Shown here: positions 22,971 through 34,362 of the stretch, piece after piece
Layout: each line of letters opens with the position of its first letter
How positions within the stretch are numbered: position 1 is the stretch's first letter
Assembly: GCA_024364735.1 (NCBI GenBank)
Contig: JAGFNQ010009499.1
Location: 1-64,000 of the forward strand
Direction of reading: 5' to 3'
DNA from: Boesenbergia rotunda
Lineage: Eukaryota; Streptophyta; Magnoliopsida; Zingiberales; Zingiberaceae
Length of the DNA stretch: 64,000 bases
The notes under the pieces: model-generated
What the model saw: only the letters and a program-made list of their open reading frames with translations
Told to the model about the DNA's origin: nothing
Database searches by the model: none
Translations under genes and position numbers: made by a program

Positions 22971-23762
22971 CTAAGTTACATCATAATCGAAATAAAACTT
23001 TGGTTTTTTAAAATTAGCATGGTTATGAATTAAGTTTTCTAATGTACTAACCTTAACTAATTTATACAAACTAATCATGTTATTTGAGATAGATATTGAA
23101 TTTTCAAATATTGAAAACTTACCTTCCCCGATCGTTTTTCCAGTGCTCTTGTAGTGATCACGAGCTAATTGGACCGGTTTGGGTCGGTCTCCTTCTTTGT
23201 CGTCAAATTCTGAGTCTGAGTTGGACTCGGGTACAGGTTGAATCTTTTTCTCTGGTGGTTCTCTTGGAGCTTTCCCTACACTAGAGATTATACCTTTCTC
23301 GACCATTATAGTATCTGTTGGATTATCTAATCTTGATTCAAAAAAGGATTTGAAATTGGTTACCATTTTTGTCTCAGTCAATTCGTCTTCTGACTCTGGC
23401 TCGAGTTCGCAGTCAGGTGCTAACTCAATTTCGGAGCTCTCTTCGTGTAGATTGGTTAGTTTCTCCCAAATTTCTCTGGCACATCTGAATGGTCCTACTA
23501 GTTCAAGTTGCTCCTTGGTTAGGCCACATTGTAGGATCGATGTTGCCCTTGCATCGGTCTCGATTTGGTTGAGGGTTTGTTCAACCAGTTTGTCCCATTC
23601 GATGGATAACTCATCTTCTACGGGAAGAGAGAATCCTGTTTGGATGATCCGCCATAAGTCCATGTGGGCCTTCAGAAGGGATTCCATTTGTCTTCTCCAA
23701 AAGCTGAAGTTTTCGCCAGAGAAGAGCGGTGGACGAATGCTATTCCATTCTTGATTGGCCAT
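22971..23762 (-). CDS. Gag-like protein of E6 (263 residues, no zinc knuckle)
   Basis: Starts MANQEWNSIRPPLFSGENFS and then FWRRQMESLLKAHMDLW, the N-terminal DUF4219/UBN2-type signature of copia gag. It continues with ILQCGLTKEQLELVGPFRCA and REIWEKLTNLHE, typical of the capsid domain. An acidic linker follows (ELEPESEDELTETK). The frame ends at 22971 without a CCHC motif, so it is either a shortened gag or cut by a frameshift. The neighbouring fragment at 25684-26044 is a close relative. It is part of a transposon and not a host gene. Confidence 0.75.
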   Translation of the reverse strand: MANQEWNSIRPPLFSGENFSFWRRQMESLLKAHMDLWRIIQTGFSLPVEDELSIEWDKLVEQTLNQIETDARATSILQCGLTKEQLELVGPFRCAREIWEKLTNLHEESSEIELAPDCELEPESEDELTETKMVTNFKSFFESRLDNPTDTIMVEKGIISSVGKAPREPPEKKIQPVPESNSDSEFDDKEGDRPKPVQLARDHYKSTGKTIGEGKFSIFENSISISNNMISLYKLVKVSTLENLIHNHANFKKPKFYFDYDVT

Positions 23763-24268
23763 TTAGTTTAAATCTCGCACACAAAAAAATAGAAATGTCC
23801 CAAGACTTGGTCTTGGATTAGTAGTGCGGGAGAGAAAAAATAATTACACGAATTTCGAGGCAGAATAATAATAAAATAATGAAAATAATTTACGATAAAT
23901 TTTTGAAAATGTTGATTTTCTGAATTTTGATTAATAATGAAAAAATAAGAATTTAATGTTTGAAAAAAATTGCTCGAATTAAAGCAGCACGAATTTCGAG
24001 AAAAATATTAAAATAATAATAAAAAAAAGTTTATGACAAATTTTCAAAAATTGATTATTTTAACAATTCTAACTTATGGTTAAAAAATGAGAATTCAAAA
24101 TTGAAAAAGGCGCCAAATTTTATAAATCCACCCACAGATATTATTTATTTTAAAATAAAAGGGCGGAAAAGATCGAGTGGTGTTAATTAAAAAAATAAAA
24201 GAAAAAAAATTTTTGTAAATCCGAAAAAAACTCTCAAATTGGTGGTTGCACCAAATTTGAGCTTCCCC

Positions 24269-24280
24269 GCTCTGATACCA
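24269..24280 (-). other. E6 primer-binding site
   Basis: TGGTATCAGAGC on the minus strand, two bases after the LTR that begins at 24283. Confidence 0.85.
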
Positions 24281-24282
24281 CT

Positions 24283-25683
24283 TGTTGGATCGTGAAAACC
24301 GATAGAGGGGGGGTGAATATAGTCGTTTCTTTTTCGGAAAACTGAGAGTAAGTGCACAGCGAAAATAAAAATAACATACACAGCACAAAGACACAGTGAT
24401 TTTTACTTGGTTCGGAGCCTGTGTCGACTCCTACTCCAAGGCCCACGGTCGTTGACCGTTTACTTTGGGCAATTCTATATTTGTGCAAAATCGGTTACAA
24501 TAATTTCAATTACAAAGAGAGTGCAATAAATTAATAATAAAATATTAAGCTCCTCGTTATCGACGTCCGGAGTGTATCGAATCTTTTTGGGGCAGCGGGA
24601 CGTCGTCGGCTCGAGGTGAAGCGTTTCCGGAGCAAGGCACGAGCATAGAAGAACTTTGAAGCGTTGGAAGAAGTGATTGTAGAAGCCTGGGGTCGAGGGC
24701 CCTTTATATAGGGCTAGGGGGCGCCCGGGACGTCGGGGACGCCCCCCTACGTGGCAGCCGATCCGTTCCGATCTCGGTCAGCGTCTGATCCCCTTATCTT
24801 CGGGATCAGTTTTGACCGGGGCACCCGCAGCGCTCGGGGCGCCCGCATTGACCGGGTCAAAGGTTATCTGCTTGGCTTCGAGGGCTTCTTGGTTCGAGGT
24901 ATGCGCCAGGGGGCGCCCGCAGCGCAGGGGGCGCCCGGGAGCACGGGGGCGCCCGACCCAGTGTGTATTCGAACCAGTCTTCTTGTTACTTGTTTTGTAT
25001 GGCCCTTGGGGGCGCCCGGGACGCTCCGGGCGCCCTTCTCAGCAACTGCCTCTCTCCTCTGAAGTTTTCTGAGCTGCAGACACACGTTCCTTCGGTCCTG
25101 CATCCAGGGTTAGTCCAAAACAAGATAACATAACAATTAATTAGATTTATATAGCCTTAGCTGTCTTGGTTCTGACTTTGGTCTCCAAAATGGAGCCCTA
25201 GGTCGAACCGACGCCTACTGTTCCCTCAACGGGGAACGCGTCCTCACCTACTCCTCTCGGGAGAATTTACCTGATGCCAACCGCTCCTTTGGTTGGACTT
25301 TTGCCTGACGGTCCTTTGTCAGGTCTTGGATGCTGGCAGTCCTTCGCCAGTTGCCTAGCAGTCCTTCGCTAGGGCTTTAATACTGGCAGTCCTTCACCAG
25401 TTGCCTAGCAGTCCTTCGCTAGGGCTTTAATACTGGCAGTCCTTCGCCAGTTGCCTAGCAGTCCTTTGCTAGGGCTTTTAATACTGGCAGTCCTTCGCCA
25501 GTTGCCTAGCAGTCCTTCGCTAGGGCTTGGATACTGGCAGTCCTTCGCCAGGTGCCTAGCAGTCCTTCGCTAGGGCTTTGTCTCTGCACACTCGAGTAAC
25601 ATTGTTAGATCACAAACAAACTTAACTTTGAATCCTTTGCCAATATCAAAACAAGGTTCGATATGGTGCTTCCTGCACCAACA
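24283..25683 (-). repeat. E6 5' LTR (1,401 bp)
   Basis: The plus strand starts TGTTGGATCG and ends CTGCACCAACA. Its last 60 bases are nearly the same as those of the left LTR. The GGGCGCCC block is at 24718-25035 and five hairpin units are at 25333-25580. It abuts the gag of E7 at 25684. Confidence 0.8.
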
Positions 25684-26044
25684 GATCCCTCTTGCTGATC
25701 CTGGTATCTGATGTTCCTTCGTGTAGCTCGATCAATTTTGCCCATAGCTCCTTGGCACTGTTGAAGGGCCCCACTCGGTTCAGCTCCTCTTTTGTCAGGC
25801 CGCATTGTAGGGTTTGTGTTGCTTTTGCATCGGCATCTATTTTGCGCTTGAGAGTTGTGTCCCATTCTGAGTAGCTTTGAGGTAAGCCTTCAGCGTTTGT
25901 GGGAATCTCCAGTCCGGACTGGATGATAATCCACATGTCCACCAGAGTTTTCAGGTGGACCTCCATTCGGCTTTTCCGGTAGGAAAAGTCTTCTCCACTG
26001 AAAAGTGGAGGTCTGGCGGTGCTAAATCCCTCTTGCATGACCAT
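25684..26044 (-). pseudogene. Gag N-terminal fragment of E7
   Basis: Starts MVMQEGFSTARPPLFSGEDF and contains MEVHLKTLVDMWIIIQSGLE and LQCGLTKEELNRVGPFNSAK, close to the E6 gag. It is cut after about 120 codons where the E6 LTR begins, so this family's gag was itself an insertion target. A primer-binding site (26270-26281) and the 5' LTR lie upstream on the minus strand. Confidence 0.75.
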
Positions 26045-26283
26045 TTGATCTGTAAAATAAGAAACTAACAAAAAGAAACAAATTTCCCAAGACTAGGTCT
26101 TGGATTAGTAGTGTTGGATGAATAAAATGAAATAACGAGGGGTGTTGCACCAACCTCGATTAAAAAAGAATTCGAGCGAAATTTTTAACGAAAATTCGTA
26201 CAAAAAAAAATAGAGAAAAAAATTGAAAAAAATTTTAAACTGGTGGTTGCACCAGGTTTGAACTTCCCCGCTCTGATACCACT

Positions 26284-27601
26284 TTTTGGATCGAGAACAC
26301 CGATAGAGTGGGGGTGAATATCGGAAATCATTTTTTGGAAAATTTAGAGCAAGTACGCAGCGGAAATTAAAAATAACAACACAGAGACACGGTCGATTTT
26401 ACTTGGTTCGGAGCCTGGGGCGACTCCTACTCCAAGGCCCACGGTCGTTGACCGTTTACTTTGGGCAATTCTATATTAGGCGCAAATAGTTTACATAAAA
26501 GTATTCCAGAATTAAGTACAGTAAACTTAAATCGCTCTTTTACCGACGTCCGGGGTAGATCGACTTTTTCGGAGCAGCGGGACGTCGTCGGCTCGAGTTG
26601 GAAGGATTCCGAGGCGAAGCGCGAGAGCAGAAGAGCGTAGAAGCGTTGATTAGAAGTTGTTGTCGAAGCTTGGGGTCGAGGGCCCTTTATATAGGGCCTG
26701 GGGGCGCCTGGGACGTCGGGGGCGCCCCCACATGTCACCGGATCCGCCATTTCCTCGGTCAGCGTCTGATCCCTTTATCTTCGGGATCCGCTTTGACCGG
26801 GGCGCCCGGAGCGCTGGGGGCGCCCGGGTTGACCGGGTCAAACTCTATCCCTTGGCTTCGCGAGGGTGCACTTCGGCAGCTTGCGCTTGGGGGCGCCCGG
26901 GACGTTGGGGGCGCCCCGCCCAGCAGCTATTCGAAGCCTTTTTCTCTTGCCTTGTTTTGTATGCACCTTGGGGGCGCCCGGGACACTCCGGGCGCCCTAC
27001 TCAGCCACTGCCTCACTCCTTTGAGGCTATCTGAGCTGCAGACACTCCTTCCTTTGGTCCTGCATCCAGGGTTAGTCCAAAACACAATAAAACAATAAAA
27101 TATTTGTTTATACAGCCTTAGCTGTCTTGGTTCTGACTTTGGATCTCCAAAATGGAGTCCTAGGTCGAACTGACGCCTACTGTTCCCTCGACGGGGAACG
27201 CGTCCTCACCTACTCCTCTCGGGAGAATATACCTGATGCCAACCGCTCCTTTGGTTGGACTTTTGCCTGGCGATCCTTTGCCAGGTCTTGGATACCGAGC
27301 TATCCTTCGCCCAGTGCCTAGCATTCCTTTGCTAGGGCTTCAGTTCCAAGCTGTCCTTCGCCTGGCGCCTAGCAGTCCTTCGCTAGGTCTTTTTATCTTG
27401 GCATTCCTTCGCCAAGTGCCTAGCAGTCCTTAGCTAGGGCTTTTTATCCTGGCAGCCCTTCGCCAGGTGCCTAGCAGCCCTTCGCTAGGACTTTTCCTGC
27501 ACACTCAAGTAACATTGTTAGATAACAATTAATACTTAACTTTTGAATCCTGTTGCCATTATTAAAACATAGGTTTGACTTTAGTGCTTACTGCACCAAC
27601 A
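26284..27601 (-). repeat. E7 5' LTR (about 1.3 kb)
   Basis: Same family as the E6 LTRs. The U5-side terminus has decayed from TG to TT (TTTTGGATCG), while the other end is TACTGCACCAACA. It has the GGGCGCC block (26700-27000) and four to five degenerate hairpin units (27270-27490), including TTGGC/GCCAA around ATTCCTTC, a stem variant in which pairing is kept. Confidence 0.75.
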
Positions 27602-27811
27602 TATTGTTCTCTACATTATCTCACTATCGATTCAACCAATCGATATAATGTAGATAAGAACCTACTACACAAGGACATTTTTATACTTAGTCATTCGGCA
27701 CAAAATACAAAGTAAGTATAATAACCAAACATGCCTTTATTACTGATAGAATATGATACAAAATGCCCCTAGTCAATCATCACATAATTGGCTCTAGGGC
27801 TCCTACTAACA
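27602..27811 (-). mobile_element. E8: LTR end fragment
   Basis: About 210 bp closely matching 51796-52003, the last part of the solo LTR at 50127-52003. It ends with the genuine terminus CCTACTAACA. The rest of this LTR is missing; E7 lies on its left and the interior of the E9 LTR on its right. Confidence 0.75.
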
Positions 27812-27986
27812 GATTCTTGGATTAGTCACCCTTCGGGGTGGATACCAAGTAAATCGTGTTTGTTAGCATTGCTTTTCGTTGTTAGTTTTATTCTTTTGTA
27901 TTTTCACTTGCGCAACTAACAACGTAGGTACAAGAAGAATCAAAAAATGTTATTCACCCCCTCTAGCGTACGGAATCGATCTAACA
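27812..27986 (+). repeat. E9 5' LTR, truncated (175 bp)
   Basis: Matches the last 175 bases of the E9 3' LTR (about 41516-41692). It ends CACCCCCTCTAGCGTACGG followed by AATCGATCTAACA. The upstream part of the LTR is missing. Confidence 0.85.
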
Positions 27987-27988
27987 AG

Positions 27989-28000
27989 TGGTATCAGAGC
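27989..28000 (+). other. E9 primer-binding site
   Basis: TGGTATCAGAGC, two bases after the LTR end. Confidence 0.9.
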
Positions 28001-28059
28001 GAAGACCGCTCTTGATCGGACTAACCGCCGAGAGAGCACATGCTAGAGGAAGAGAAACA

Positions 28060-29688
28060 ATGGAAGACAAATTTGGGGGAGACATCTACACTCTACCGCC
28101 CTACGATCATGAAGACTTCGACTTTTGGAGGGCAAGGATCGAGACTTGGTTCGGGATGGAGTGGGAATGTAGAATTGTGCTTGAATAGCCTTTCGAGATT
28201 CCAAAGGATAAGCACGGGATGAAGCTTAGGCCTAGATATTGGAATCAAGAACAACAAGCACAATCAAAAGCCAATGAGAATGTAATTAGTATTTTGATAA
28301 ATATTTTGCCTAATAATATTTTGAGTTGTGTAGGTGAATATAAAGATGCATGTGAGCTGTGGAGAAAGATAGAAGAATATCATGAGAAATCTACACAAGC
28401 CAAAAGAGTGGAAGAGCAAATAGAAATGGATTCAATGGACCAAGAAAAAGAAACGGAAGTGTCAACATCCGAAGAGGAAGAAGTGTCCACATTCTCAAGT
28501 AAAGGAGAAAAAGAGAGTGAGAGGGCATCCACCTCAAGAGAAGAAGACGAAGCATCAACTTCAAGGATTGAGGGGGAGGAGAGACCCTCATCCATACAAG
28601 AGCAAGAAGAAACCTCAACCTCCACCAAAGTCAAGAGAAAGGAACATATCATATGCTTTGGGTGCAATGAAAAGGGGCACTACAATGACAAGTGCCGAAA
28701 AGGAAAAAAGGAGGTAACCCCTAAACCAATCTCAATTCCTTTTCAATCCAATATGGGGTGCAGGATTGGAGAAGCCCAAGACAAAAGAAAGAAGATTAGA
28801 TGCTTCACATGTGGAGAATTAGGGCATTACCACACAAAGTGTCCAAGAAGTAAAGAATTCAAGAAAATGGAGCATCTAAGAAGATGGGAGAAGGAGGAGA
28901 GAAAGAAAAGAAGCCTACAACAAGGAGGAACTTCAAGAGTAAAGGAGGTAATTCCTAACCCTAGTTTAAAATGTAATTCAATCTCAAGTTCCTTTTTGCA
29001 TATTAAAAATAATGTTAATCATTCATTCATACATGCTAAAATTAATGAAAATTATTTACCTGTGCACAATTTTGGATTTAGATATAATGATAGGACTAGG
29101 GTTAACAAGGTAGATCAAAACCCTAGGAAAAACATGCATCATGATAAACCTAAGACCTTTGTACCTAAGGATTATGATACTAATCCCAAGAAGGGAAGGA
29201 ATGTGCCTAGAAAGGAGAGTAGGTCTAGGAATGTCCAAAGTAGACATATGGACACTAAGGTTATAAATTTGAAAAGGAAAAATCAAGCTTTGAGGGCAAG
29301 GCTTGATACATTAGAAAAGGCCCTAGAAAGATTCACGGTTGGATCTAAGGGCTTAGACATGTTGTTGGGTAGTATAAAACCCAACTATGATAGATTGGGT
29401 TTGGGATACCGGTCTAAGACCTCCAAGGCCAATGGAAAGAAAAATGCTAGGGTAACATATGGTTATGGCAAGGAGGGAAAGCCCGAAAATGGCAAGGGAG
29501 TGCCATTTAGAGGTAGAAAGAAGGATTTAACCAAGGACAAGATGTTCAAGGTTAAGAAGGTTAGATTTGTCGACCAAGAATCACCGGGAGCTCACCGGTG
29601 TGGCCTAGTGTGGGTTGAGTCACCTAGAGAGGTGACTAGGGCTAAGAGCTCAAGGGGGAGCTCTAGGAGCCTTTGGGATCCATGGTAA
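28060..29688 (+). pseudogene. Gag gene of E9 with a single in-frame stop
   Basis: Reads MEDKFGGDIYTLPPYDHEDF, in line with E5 gag. It has a TAG at 28186-28188 where E5 encodes Glu, and then continues open to 29688. Two zinc knuckles are present (CFGCNEKGHYNDKC and CFTCGELGHYHTKC), after an acidic Ser/Glu-rich linker and before a basic C-terminus ending SRSLWDPW. Apart from the stop, the frame matches E5 almost end to end (about 543 codons), with only small length differences in the linker. A read-through or reinitiated product cannot be excluded. Confidence 0.85.
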
Positions 29689-30796
29689 ATGGATCTCAAG
29701 AAATTTTCTCCTAGGAAATTAGGTGAAATGTGCCAAAAAGGGTTGGAAGACTTGGGTAAGTCTTAATCCTAGGTTTGGCACATTAAAAGGGAATTTAGGG
29801 AGAAAAAGGTAAAAATACGATTATATTGGGTAAAATTAGGTTTTAATGGGTAAATACCATATAAGTCAGTGATAGAAATAAACTATAATCAAGTATTGGA
29901 AGATACATTGAGGAGGAGTCACAATTAGGACTTTTGGGATAGGCTAAAATGATACACTTTAGAAAGAATAAAATTTCATGCCAATCTTGGGATATGGAGT
30001 ACAATTATTTGGAAACATATTTTTCCCAAGTAGATATAGGCTTCACAAATCTCCCTACAAAATTTTAGATTTTTCAGAGATTTGTAGAATTAACTAGGCA
30101 TTACTGAAATTCGACTGAAAAACCTGAAATTCAAGTATCAGTCGACTACCCTGGGGGCAGTCGACTGATCTCAACCCAGAAACTCTCTGTAAGTTTTCGC
30201 AGTCGACTGCCCCAGAGGCAGTCAATTGATCCAGTAGGGTTAGAAAGAAAAGGTATATTGGATGATAAGATATGACCTTAAAATTGAAATCCTTATTATA
30301 CTTATTGAATTAAGGTTTGTCTCATGATTTAATGATGATTATGTGATGTCATATGGATATCATGGAATTCAAGGAGAACTAATGAGTGCTTAAGATTCAA
30401 TAGATGATCTTGAATGATAAATTTTTGATGTATGAAAGGATATGGAAGTTTCCCATATGTATCTAGGATTAAGAGACAAAAAGGGGAGACATTCATCATA
30501 TTAAGGACATAAGAAAATGGATTTGAAATTTGATACAAAATGCCAATCTTTTGAGGAAATTAGAAGTCGTACCAAAAGTCAAGCACATTTGTGGTTTTTA
30601 TGAAATCATATTTTCCTAGGATAGGGTATATCCTAGCAAATGTGCTTGCAAACCTTTAGATTGTTTAAGGTGTTTATTGAGTTCTTTTTGGCACTAGGGT
30701 TAAGGTTGCTTGGGGTAATCCTTAATGGTGCCCAAGGGGGGGGGGGAAGAACTTGGAAGTTGCGTTGGGTAGAACTTACCTTGGTGTTAGAGTGTT
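29689..30796 (+). other. Non-coding interior of E9
   Basis: Contains two CAGTCGACTG-type hairpins (30139-30167 and about 30200-30229) and no open frame. The counterpart in E5 is about 13665-14708. Confidence 0.6.
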
Positions 30797-31521
30797 AAGT
30801 TGGGTAGAACTTCACCTAGGTAAGATGAAAATTGGGGAAGACATAGGTTAAGGGGGAGGTTGCCTCCTTGTTTGCCTTAATTTTCATAGAAAATTTTTGG
30901 GTTTTGTGTCAAACTTGGGATCATTGGGGATTAAAAGATCCAATAATTGGGATATTGTTGGGGTTCTTTTTGATGTTAGGCAAAGGGGGAGAAGTGTTGG
31001 GTTTAAGTTGGGAAACCAAACACTCCTTTGCTAGAAACCCTAGGTTTAGGGGGAGCTGAGATTAAGGGGGTGCATGGTTGCTCCGTTCTTGGCATAAGGG
31101 GAACCTTGGAGAGGTTCTTAAAAAGCCTTTGTAAGTCCAATGTAGGGGGAGCTTGGGAGAAGCTTTAAAAAGCCCGTTTTGGTGAAAAATCATAACTTGG
31201 AGGGGGGGATGAGATTAAGGGGGAGCATGATTGCTCCGTTCTTGGCGTAAGGGGAACCTCGAAGAGGTTCTTAAAAAGCCTTTGTAAGTCCAATGTAGGG
31301 GGAGCTTGGGAGACGCTTTATAAAGCCCATTTTGGTGAAAAATCCTAACATGGAGGGTTAGGTGTAGAAAATTCCTAACATTGGGAAGTTAGGTGTGTGA
31401 AAATTCCTAACTTGGAGGGTTAGGTGTAAAAAGTTCTAACTTGGAGGGTTAGGTGTGGGGGAACCTCGGGATAGGTTCTTAAAAAGCCCGTTTCAGAAAA
31501 TTTCTAACCTGGAGGGTTAGG
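30797..31521 (+). repeat. Array of short stem-loops in E9
   Basis: About ten inverted repeats. AAGTT/AACTT (30797-30812, loop GGGTAG); GAACC/GGTTC (31101-31117, TTGGAGA; 31254-31270, TCGAAGA; 31461-31478, TCGGGATA); AGCTT/AAGCT (31150-31164, GGGAG); CCTAAC/GTTAGG (31344-31362, ATGGAGG; 31374-31393, ATTGGGAA; 31406-31424, TTGGAGG); near-identical stems at about 31435-31453 (TTGGAGG) and 31504-31520 (CTGGAGG). On the sense strand nearly all the loops contain GGA or GGG. They lie just before the polypurine tract. Confidence 0.75.
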
Positions 31522-32033
31522 TGTAGGATGCCTTGGGATATGATCCATGTATTGCATTTGCATATGCATTGACAGTGTAAGTCCAAGAGGGAGTCTTGGC
31601 AACGTAAATCCAATTGTTTGTTTTAGCATGGTTTTTGCAATTGACTACTATCTTGTTTTCCTAACTTAAACGTATTGCCAAACATCAAAAAGGGGGAGAT
31701 TGTTGAGGCAATCTGGGGTCCAGAGTGACCAAGTGTTTTAATGTTTGAGCAAAGGGTTTAAGTTAGGTTTACCCTTGTGTTCTTATATGAGTATGTTGAG
31801 TGTGTAGGTTGTACAGGTTACACATATGGACTTGGCTGGACGGCCTCGATACGATGAAGGGTGGTATGGAGATAAGCTGGAGGCTTGTGTGCACCCGAGG
31901 GACCTTGGAGAGTAGGGACGATGAACTGAGGGGCGCGGACTTTGAGGTATACGTGAAGGATAGCATAGAGGCAAACTGGAGGCTTGCGTGCATCCGAGGG
32001 ACGGGAGCCGAAGATGAAGAGGGCGCGAAGGTA

Positions 32034-32038
32034 ATAGT
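32034..32038. repeat. Target-site duplication of E10, left copy
   Basis: ATAGT, repeated exactly at 41001-41005. Confidence 0.85.
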
Positions 32039-34362
32039 TGTTGGTATAGCTTGGCGGTTTCCAAGACAACCACGTGGTCATATCTGAGAGACGTCTCTAT
32101 GTCTACGGATTAAAAAATTAATCCGAATAAAGACCCGTCCCTATAACGACCGATTCGTCGTCATGTTAATTAGTCCAAGTCACAACTTAGCCATAAAGGC
32201 TTTGTAACTTTCCGGATTAACTAACCGTGGAAAAGACGACGATTTGGATCGCTGGTTTTTGTGTTTATCTTCGGGGTCCAGTTAATTATTATTGTCTAAG
32301 ATTCCAAATCAAAATAATAATTTAACACACATGAAATGACAAGGCAAAGCATAATGGCACAATCAAAGCATAGCGTAAGTAAATTGGAGCTTGGGAGAAA
32401 TATACCTCGCCGTTTACCTCGCAGTTTTCTATCATATGACCTGGCCCTCTTGGACGTCGTGTGGGCGACGATCTCCCAAGATGTGGAGTCACCAAGACCT
32501 TTGAATCAATCCTTCTTCTTCAATCCTCTTTCTATTTGGTTGCAAAACCCTAGTTAGGGTTTCGGCTACTTCCTCTTCCCACCTCTCCTCTTCTCGCCGC
32601 CGACCACCTTGAGCTCTAAGCTCCGGCCGACCAAGAGGGAGCTTCAAGGGACTGCTAGGAAGATGAAGAAAGAGAAGAAGAAGCCGAACAAGCTCTTTCT
32701 TCTTCCTTAAACCCACCGGAACACCCAAGTCCTCCCTCCTCACTGCCGGCGCCAAAACAAGAGGACAACCCCTGTTTTCCGGCCACCGGTGACTCCTCCT
32801 TCCTGTTTCTTGCTTGCGCACACAGAGGAGGAGCTCACCGTGAGGGAAGGAGAAGAGAACAAGGAAGAAGAGAGGAGGAGAGTTGATTTCTCCTCCCTTC
32901 TTGCTGTCGACGACGCAAGCTCCAAGAGACCCGCCGTCGGCCAACTTCCACCCATTCCCTTGCTTCAAGCCGATCACCACTGTGTGCCTCCCTCTCCTGC
33001 CGGTTCTGCACGCCCAAGAGGTCAAGAGAGAACGAGGAGCAATCTCCTCTCTTCTTGCTTCTTCTTGCCGGCGCCCAAGACCCTCAAGAGGAGATTAATT
33101 AATTAAGGGAGAGAGGGAGAGGGGTTGGGTTTATATAGGGGATTAGTTAGTTTTAATTGGAAAAAAATTTCCAATTAAATATGGATTGATTATAAAAATT
33201 TATATAGAATAATTCCATAATTAATCCATCCTTAATCCATGATTATTCCATCCAAATTTTGATATATAGAATAATTCCTTAATTATTCAATGATTAATTC
33301 TTTAATTAATTCGAGATTAATAATTAATTAATCCCAAATTAATTCCTTAATTAATCCTTGATTAATTCTTTTATTAATTTTGAGATTAATAAATAAATTA
33401 ATCTCAAATTAATTCCTTAATTAATCCAGCCTTTTATCATGACTCTAATGGGGCTTTATTGGGCTAAGATAGGGACCATGAGGAGGAGTTGGATCTTGGC
33501 CCTCTAATGGATCCAAACCCGATCCATTAAATGGAGATCCATTCCACTAAAGGATCCCATTGTACTTCCTCACCAACCCTCATATTTTCATATGGGCTCC
33601 ACCTATTAGGAGTCGTCCATCTCCCCGTGTTTAGAATATCGTATGTTCGATAATTAATTCAATTAACTGATAATTAAATTAATTATTTTCTTGATCCTTG
33701 ATTAGTACCACTCAACCTTTTCGACATGCCGGACCATGGTCCACTTGCAAGATTTGACATGACGATCCTTTAGAGCTCACCAAGGGGGCATCATCACCCT
33801 GACTCACCAGGACACGGATTTCGTCAATAATCAACGACACATCATATTATTAATTATATTTCCCAACTTACCGGGTCTATCGATCTAACAGAATAGATCT
33901 CGCCCATGGGTAAATCAAAGAAACAATAGTTAATAATATATGCCCGCCATTATTTCGAGATTTAGAGATCGTACTACGTAATAGCATCCGATGTCTAATC
34001 CAATTTACTAGGTCAGTACAAAAATTGGATGACCTATCTTTTGGTCCTACTCAATGTATACAAAGTACACTAGTATAATCCTATGATTAAGATAAATCAC
34101 ACTTGATTACACTACAACCATTCTGATTGATTTGTCCAACTCCATCTCGGTTGTGAGCCTCTTTCTTATGCTTCGGTAAGGGACCTGATAACATGATCTT
34201 CTGTGCGACACAATGCACCATGCTATCTACAATGTCGAGCATTAGACGTTTAGTACACATACTAATATAAACATAAACGTGCACTGTGTGACTTCTGATT
34301 CTCTTTAAAATGTAGATGCATCTTTAAACCAAAAAGCAAAGCTTTTAGTATACATCCTAACA
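32039..34362 (-). repeat. E10 3' LTR (2,324 bp)
   Basis: The plus strand starts TGTTGGTATAGC and ends TACATCCTAACA. A GC-rich middle (32540-33100) is followed by an AATTAATTC-rich stretch (33140-33430). The purine tract next to it reads AAGTGGAAGAT on the minus strand. Confidence 0.9.

Larger units (their letters stand above)
18304..25683 (-). mobile_element. E6: gag-only LTR retrotransposon, minus strand
   Basis: The LTRs (18304-19934 and 24283-25683) both face left, a primer-binding site lies at 24269-24280, and a polypurine tract (CTCCTCCTTTTTGAT on the plus strand) follows the left LTR at 19935. Inside there is one gag-like gene and about 3 kb of AT-rich non-coding sequence. I saw no polymerase domains. 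The flanks GTTTT (18299-18303) and GATCC (25684-25688) do not match, so the ends may come from recombination between elements or a later deletion. Confidence 0.7.
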
